A stretch of DNA of 35,165 nt, from assembly GCA_947178245.1 (NCBI GenBank), contig CAMWXO010000002.1:1-35165 (forward strand), read 5' to 3'. Numbering within the stretch: position 1 is the stretch's first letter; each line of letters opens with the position of its first letter. This document shows positions 30,986-35,165 of this stretch, one piece after another. Source of the DNA: an uncultured Porphyromonadaceae bacterium. GTDB taxonomy: Bacteria > Bacteroidota > Bacteroidia > Bacteroidales > Muribaculaceae. Below the pieces are notes generated by a model, which was given only the letters and a program-made list of their open reading frames with translations, made no database searches and was not told where the DNA came from. A program made the position numbers and the translations under genes.

Positions 30986-32172
30986 AGGAAATCGACTCCG
31001 TTGGTGGGATTGCAGAAAAAAATCCTGAATGAATCGGCATACTGAGGGTAGCGTGCAAGATATCCGGCCGTCACTTTCTCTCGAATTACATCTTCCTTGG
31101 CCGGATCCACGAGAGCAATGCAGGCGCCCTTGAAGCCGGCTCCGCTGAAGCGGCCGCCATATATGCCGTCAGTCTCGCGCATTATCCTGTATATTTCTAT
31201 CAACTCGGGCGAGCCACATTCATAATTGTTCATGCTGCTCTCGCACGATTCAAACACCAGGCGGCCGAACGCCTCGATGTCTCCGTCTTCCCAAGCCTTT
31301 ACGCCGGCTTTGACGCGGTCGCATTCAGAATAGAAATGGCGTGCACGGCGCGCGAAACGTTTCGGCATCCTGCCCTCATTCCTTTCAAATGCCTCTTCCT
31401 CCACATCACGCAGGCGTGTGTCAGCGAGTTCCTTGAGCGGCACGTCCTCGTATGCCTGCATCATCCAGGCCGCCGTCTTGCACTCCGCCACGCGCAGGTT
31501 GTAGTCGGTTCCGGTCAGCTTGCGCGTCACTCCCGAGAAGAATATTCCGAGCTTGAAGGGAAGAGGCTTGGGATTTTTGCCGCCGAAAGGTATAAGTCGG
31601 TGGTCACCGGTATGGGTGTCGAGATAAAGAAGCTTGTCAGCCTCGCAGAGCACCACGCATGCCTGGTCGAGGATGCCGTTGTTGAGCCCCACGTAATTTC
31701 TTTCGGCACGAGAAGCGTATTCTATCACCTGCGTCTGCGTCAGTCCCAGACCGTTCACCTTGTCGAGCGCCATCACGAATCCGCAGAGCAGAGCGGCCGA
31801 AGAAGACAGGCCTCCGATAGGCATGGAGCCCCTGACGATGCCCCTCACGCCTCTCTTGAGCCTGAAATCCTGCTGCAGCGCCCATACTGCGCCGCGCAGA
31901 TAGTCGCCCCAGTTGCCCTGACGCTCATCGACAGGCCGCTGCACGTTGAAGGTCATCAGGCCCTCGAAAGATAGTGAGGCCATCTCCACCTTTCCTGACT
32001 CGGTAGCGGAAAAGAGGAATTCGATACCTGAATCAAAAGCGAATCCGGTCACCAGCCCATGCTGGTGATCCACGTGTGCCCCGAGCGGACAGATGCGATA
32101 AGGGGAAAAGAGCTCATACAGAGCATCGCCCTTCCCGAAGAAAGTCCGGTAAGCCGTATATAATTCAGTCAT
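30982..32172 (-). CDS. GHMP kinase of the galactokinase family, galacturonokinase-like signature
   Basis: SPYRICPLGAHVDHQHG (motif 1 with Glu-to-Ala relative to GEHTDY), SMPIGGLSSSAALLCG (motif 2), GRFSGAGFKGACIALV (motif 3). ATGA overlap with the nucleotidyltransferase gene. Confidence 0.85.
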   Translation of the reverse strand: MTELYTAYRTFFGKGDALYELFSPYRICPLGAHVDHQHGLVTGFAFDSGIEFLFSATESGKVEMASLSFEGLMTFNVQRPVDERQGNWGDYLRGAVWALQQDFRLKRGVRGIVRGSMPIGGLSSSAALLCGFVMALDKVNGLGLTQTQVIEYASRAERNYVGLNNGILDQACVVLCEADKLLYLDTHTGDHRLIPFGGKNPKPLPFKLGIFFSGVTRKLTGTDYNLRVAECKTAAWMMQAYEDVPLKELADTRLRDVEEEAFERNEGRMPKRFARRARHFYSECDRVKAGVKAWEDGDIEAFGRLVFESCESSMNNYECGSPELIEIYRIMRETDGIYGGRFSGAGFKGACIALVDPAKEDVIREKVTAGYLARYPQYADSFRIFFCNPTNGVDFL

Positions 32173-32197
32173 ATCCTCTAATTTTAGGCAATTGTTA

Positions 32198-32238
32198 AAT
32201 AATTCACCTAATGTTGTTTATATTATTAGTGAATTATT
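32198..32238 (-). terminator. AT-rich inverted repeat overlapping the GT2 stop codon
   Basis: AATAATTCAC(C)TAAT ... ATTAGTGAATTATT; lies between the GT2 stop and the galacturonokinase-like gene start. Confidence 0.5.
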
Positions 32239-33061
32239 GCAAAAACTTAGATCTTAGATTGCTGTCGTAAACTTTTCGAACTATAAAGAGTGGCATTAAT
32301 CTGAAACAATACCTAGCTAAAGGATAGACGTATTTCCACGTAATAAGACCAAAAATATCTCGGATGCCACTCATATATATTTGGAATTCATTGTACGCTT
32401 TCTTTCGACTTCTCCTTTTGTAGACATCACTATCGCGTCGGAATTTCAGAACTACATCTTCAAGATTTCCTATTTTATGACCCGATTTCACTACATCAAA
32501 CCATAGTGCAATATCTTGGCTTGTGCGATACTTTTCGTTATATTGAAGCCCAATATCAAAAAGACTCTTTCTCATCATAACAGCCGGGTGAGCCAAGGGT
32601 GACGCCTTGTATATATATTTAAGCACAGATTGGTGGTCTTTTGGGAATGTCCTAGTTCCAAGATTCGCATTCTCAGAATTGAACTCTACAATACTCCCAC
32701 CTAGCACGTCGATATCAGGGTGACTATCTAAATAATCCCGTTGTATCTTTAATCTGACGGGAGTGGATATATCATCCGAATCCATCCTTGCAATATATTT
32801 TCCGGATGCAAATTTCAGACCTTTGTTTAATGACTTTGTCAAGCCTAAATTCTCATCATTTACTAAAATAATGAGATGAGTACCAATACACTTATGCCAA
32901 CGGTCAATAACTGCATTCAATTCCTCTCCCAAAGGGCCATCTTTGACAATTATAATCTCATCAGGCTTCACTTCCTGATCGTTCCAGATGCTTTTTAAAG
33001 CACACGAAAGATATTCCGGTTTTTCTGACTTATAAACCGACATCAATACAGATATTGACAT
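32234..33061 (-). CDS. Glycosyltransferase family 2
   Basis: ISVLMSVYKSEKPEYLSCALKSIWNDQEVKPDEIIIVKDGP, GKYIARMDSDDISTPVRLKIQRDYLDSHPDIDVLGG (DxD-type). Confidence 0.93.
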   Translation of the reverse strand: MSISVLMSVYKSEKPEYLSCALKSIWNDQEVKPDEIIIVKDGPLGEELNAVIDRWHKCIGTHLIILVNDENLGLTKSLNKGLKFASGKYIARMDSDDISTPVRLKIQRDYLDSHPDIDVLGGSIVEFNSENANLGTRTFPKDHQSVLKYIYKASPLAHPAVMMRKSLFDIGLQYNEKYRTSQDIALWFDVVKSGHKIGNLEDVVLKFRRDSDVYKRRSRKKAYNEFQIYMSGIRDIFGLITWKYVYPLARYCFRLMPLFIVRKVYDSNLRSKFLQ

Positions 33062-33151
33062 TCTTTAGGATCACTAATGATAAATTTATTGAAATAATAC
33101 CTATGTCTTGAAGCCGCAATACTATTATAGTGATTTGGGTGTATTTGATAA

Positions 33152-34294
33152 TCAATAATATAAATATTCACTCCTAATCTTTTGTTTATTAAGGGCACAA
33201 TAATTAATAATTTCAGGTGTATACTTTCCAAATGCCGGTCCGTTTACGAATTGGAAAACCCATACTCCCATCGCTCTTATATTGAATTCGATTAACTTTG
33301 GATTGTTATCGGCGTCCAGCATGACATCAAGATTTACACATCTGTGATATGGTATTTTCTCCCCTACACTACAAGCGAACTTGCAAACATTTTCCCAATT
33401 AGGAATTTGCAAATGTCGTTCTTTGAAATTAATACCATTATGGCAATCAGAAAAATCACCATACTGATTACAAACTTTTGCATGAATATTTCCATCTGTA
33501 TCTATTCCTGCAAAAACGCCTCCTTGATGTGCATTATCCATGTATGATCCTTCATTCCCTATTCTGATTACAGAATTCAGCAATCTAACTTGATTATCTT
33601 CAACGGAGCGATATACTAATAATCTTAATTTATTTATACTGCTTCTACATAAAGAAGACATGAATTTGGATTGAGTCATCCATTCCTGAATTATGTAATC
33701 TTCACCTAAAGACTGATTTAAATAGTGAAGAGAAAATTTTTCTTGTGATTGAACTTCTTTCCAGCAATTGCCATCTCGTCGAAAAAGTCGAACCCCTATT
33801 CCTGATGACGTATCAACTGTTTTCTTTGCTATGAAATTTTCAGGCAGTAATTCTTCAATATTTTTTTCGGAGAGATTAAGCAAAGAATACTCACTATCAT
33901 AATATACTCCTTGTATCCTTCTCAGATAAGTTTTAGGCATTATGTCGTTCCCTAATATACGATCGTACATATTTTTATCTGAGAAATAGCCTCGATATTG
34001 CGGTGGATTTAAGATGTTTTCTATGACATTATGTAATAAATCTTCCGGTACATTATCATAACCGACTCCTCCCATTTGAGAGAAGAGTTTATAATAAATA
34101 GAATTGGCCTTTCCAATAGATCGCCAGTAAGTCTTATAGGCTTTAAGTTCAGCCTTATGGAATTTCTTATTCAGTATATCTTTATGTTGATTGTATATCT
34201 TTTTATATTGTCTGACATATATTGTTGATAGTATATAATCAAACATACGACCCAACATCTTGTTGAATGTTACTATGGCTACGCGTTTATCCAT
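33152..34294 (-). CDS. Sugar-transfer-associated ATP-grasp protein (ATPgrasp_ST-like)
   Basis: KTYLRRIQGVYYDSEY, ENFIAKKTVDTSSGIGVRLFRRDG, YIIQEWMTQSKFMSSLCRSSINKLRLLVYRS, HRCVNLDVMLDADNNPKLIEFNIRAMGVW; start placed at 34294, overlapping the upstream gene end by 8 bp. Confidence 0.78.
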   Translation of the reverse strand: MDKRVAIVTFNKMLGRMFDYILSTIYVRQYKKIYNQHKDILNKKFHKAELKAYKTYWRSIGKANSIYYKLFSQMGGVGYDNVPEDLLHNVIENILNPPQYRGYFSDKNMYDRILGNDIMPKTYLRRIQGVYYDSEYSLLNLSEKNIEELLPENFIAKKTVDTSSGIGVRLFRRDGNCWKEVQSQEKFSLHYLNQSLGEDYIIQEWMTQSKFMSSLCRSSINKLRLLVYRSVEDNQVRLLNSVIRIGNEGSYMDNAHQGGVFAGIDTDGNIHAKVCNQYGDFSDCHNGINFKERHLQIPNWENVCKFACSVGEKIPYHRCVNLDVMLDADNNPKLIEFNIRAMGVWVFQFVNGPAFGKYTPEIINYCALNKQKIRSEYLYY

Positions 34295-35165
34295 TTTTAT
34301 TAAATAATAAACCAAGTTGATAATCAAAACTATCGGGAGAAAACTTAACATATCCACTCCACGGATAAAAGGTCAATTCTCCAAATATTATTCTGCCGGA
34401 GATGTTATATAAATCTACCCTAACAAAAGGAAAACCCTTAGAGAGCGTTTCTGCAACGTGGATCATCTCTCTTATATTATCGGGCAGTTGAGGAGCAATA
34501 TCGAATGTGGGATGATCTGACTCGACATGTTCTAAGAAGGAAAGATTTTCATCCCAAAATCCTCGACGATGGTCGGAATATCGATTTTTATCGACCCATA
34601 AATATCTAAATTTTCCATCAAAACAAAGGAATTTGTAATCATCAATTGAGCCGTCGGAGTTTTCCTCTGATTCTAAATATTTTTCAACTATAATCTTTGA
34701 GTCGTTGGCTCCTTTATAAGCCCATTCTCTTGAAATGATATAATATTTTTTATTTTTCCACGAATCAACTTTCTTTCGTAGATTGTGATAATCAATATTC
34801 TTCTTATTTTTTATAATGGCTACGTTATCCCCATTCCCTCCGTCTGTGGTCTTTACCACAAAACTGCCTGGAAGACTGTCAAAATCAATTTCTGCTGCAT
34901 TGTCACATACTTGATATAGTTCATTTAGGCAATCACCACATCCTTTATTTTTAACGTACTGTCTAACCTTAAATTTATCAGTGCAATCAAGCATCGTTGC
35001 TTTATGATAGAACATTTTATACCACTGAATCCACTCAGAAAATCTTTTAGGTGTAGTTAGGTTAGGCCATCTATGTAAGATTATATAATATTGGATTCTG
35101 AGCATAACATTGTCCGGAAGGAAAAATAACAATTTTGCGATTCCGTATTTAATATTCTTAAATCG
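34287..35165 (-). CDS. TupA-like ATP-grasp protein, 5' end truncated by the window
   Basis: TTPKRFSEWIQWYKMFYHKATMLDCTDKFKVRQYVKNKGCG, FVVKTTDGGNGDNVAIIKNK, IIVEKYLES, DYKFLCFDGKFRYLWVDKNRY, PFVRVDLYNISGRIIFGELTFYPWSGYVKFSPDSFD. The frame stays open to base 35165 (RFKNIKYGIAKLLFFLP). Confidence 0.85.
   Translation of the reverse strand, partial: RFKNIKYGIAKLLFFLPDNVMLRIQYYIILHRWPNLTTPKRFSEWIQWYKMFYHKATMLDCTDKFKVRQYVKNKGCGDCLNELYQVCDNAAEIDFDSLPGSFVVKTTDGGNGDNVAIIKNKKNIDYHNLRKKVDSWKNKKYYIISREWAYKGANDSKIIVEKYLESEENSDGSIDDYKFLCFDGKFRYLWVDKNRYSDHRRGFWDENLSFLEHVESDHPTFDIAPQLPDNIREMIHVAETLSKGFPFVRVDLYNISGRIIFGELTFYPWSGYVKFSPDSFDYQLGLLFNKNG

Noticed and set aside
31336-31974. 212-aa plus-strand ORF opposite the galacturonokinase-like gene
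   Set aside because: Mirror ORF of a gene with all three GHMP motifs; no signal of its own.

Overview
Window from a Bacteroidales-type genome; lineage inferred from gene content and TAnnTTTG -7 elements. Left third (1-14.7 kb): a co-directional run of seven glycoside hydrolases (GH43, GH31, GH43+CBM6-like, GH2, GH31, GH97, GH95), mostly with Sec signal peptides, resembling an exo-acting debranching island for a fucosylated/galactosylated/xylosylated/arabinosylated plant glycan. No SusC/SusD pair or endo-glycanase is visible in the window. Middle: an outer-membrane beta-barrel (TonB-receptor-like) protein, an HU-family protein, a six-hairpin glycosidase, pyruvate kinase, an exported YhcH/YjgK/YiaL-family protein, and a TPR sensor kinase/LytTR regulator pair. 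Right: a FucP-like permease operon with an unusual nucleotidyltransferase-GHMP kinase fusion, an SF1 helicase, a galacturonokinase-like GHMP kinase with a sugar nucleotidyltransferase, and the edge of a visibly AT-rich surface-polysaccharide locus (GT2 plus two ATP-grasp proteins). The best leads for something undescribed are: (1) an orphan promoter-to-hairpin unit at about 25215-25382, a candidate small RNA; (2) the nucleotidyltransferase-GHMP fusion next to the FucP-like permease, bracketed by two heptad-repeat arrays; (3) the galacturonokinase-like kinase/NTP-transferase pair next to the polysaccharide locus. All family calls were made by reading the translations. No database search was run.
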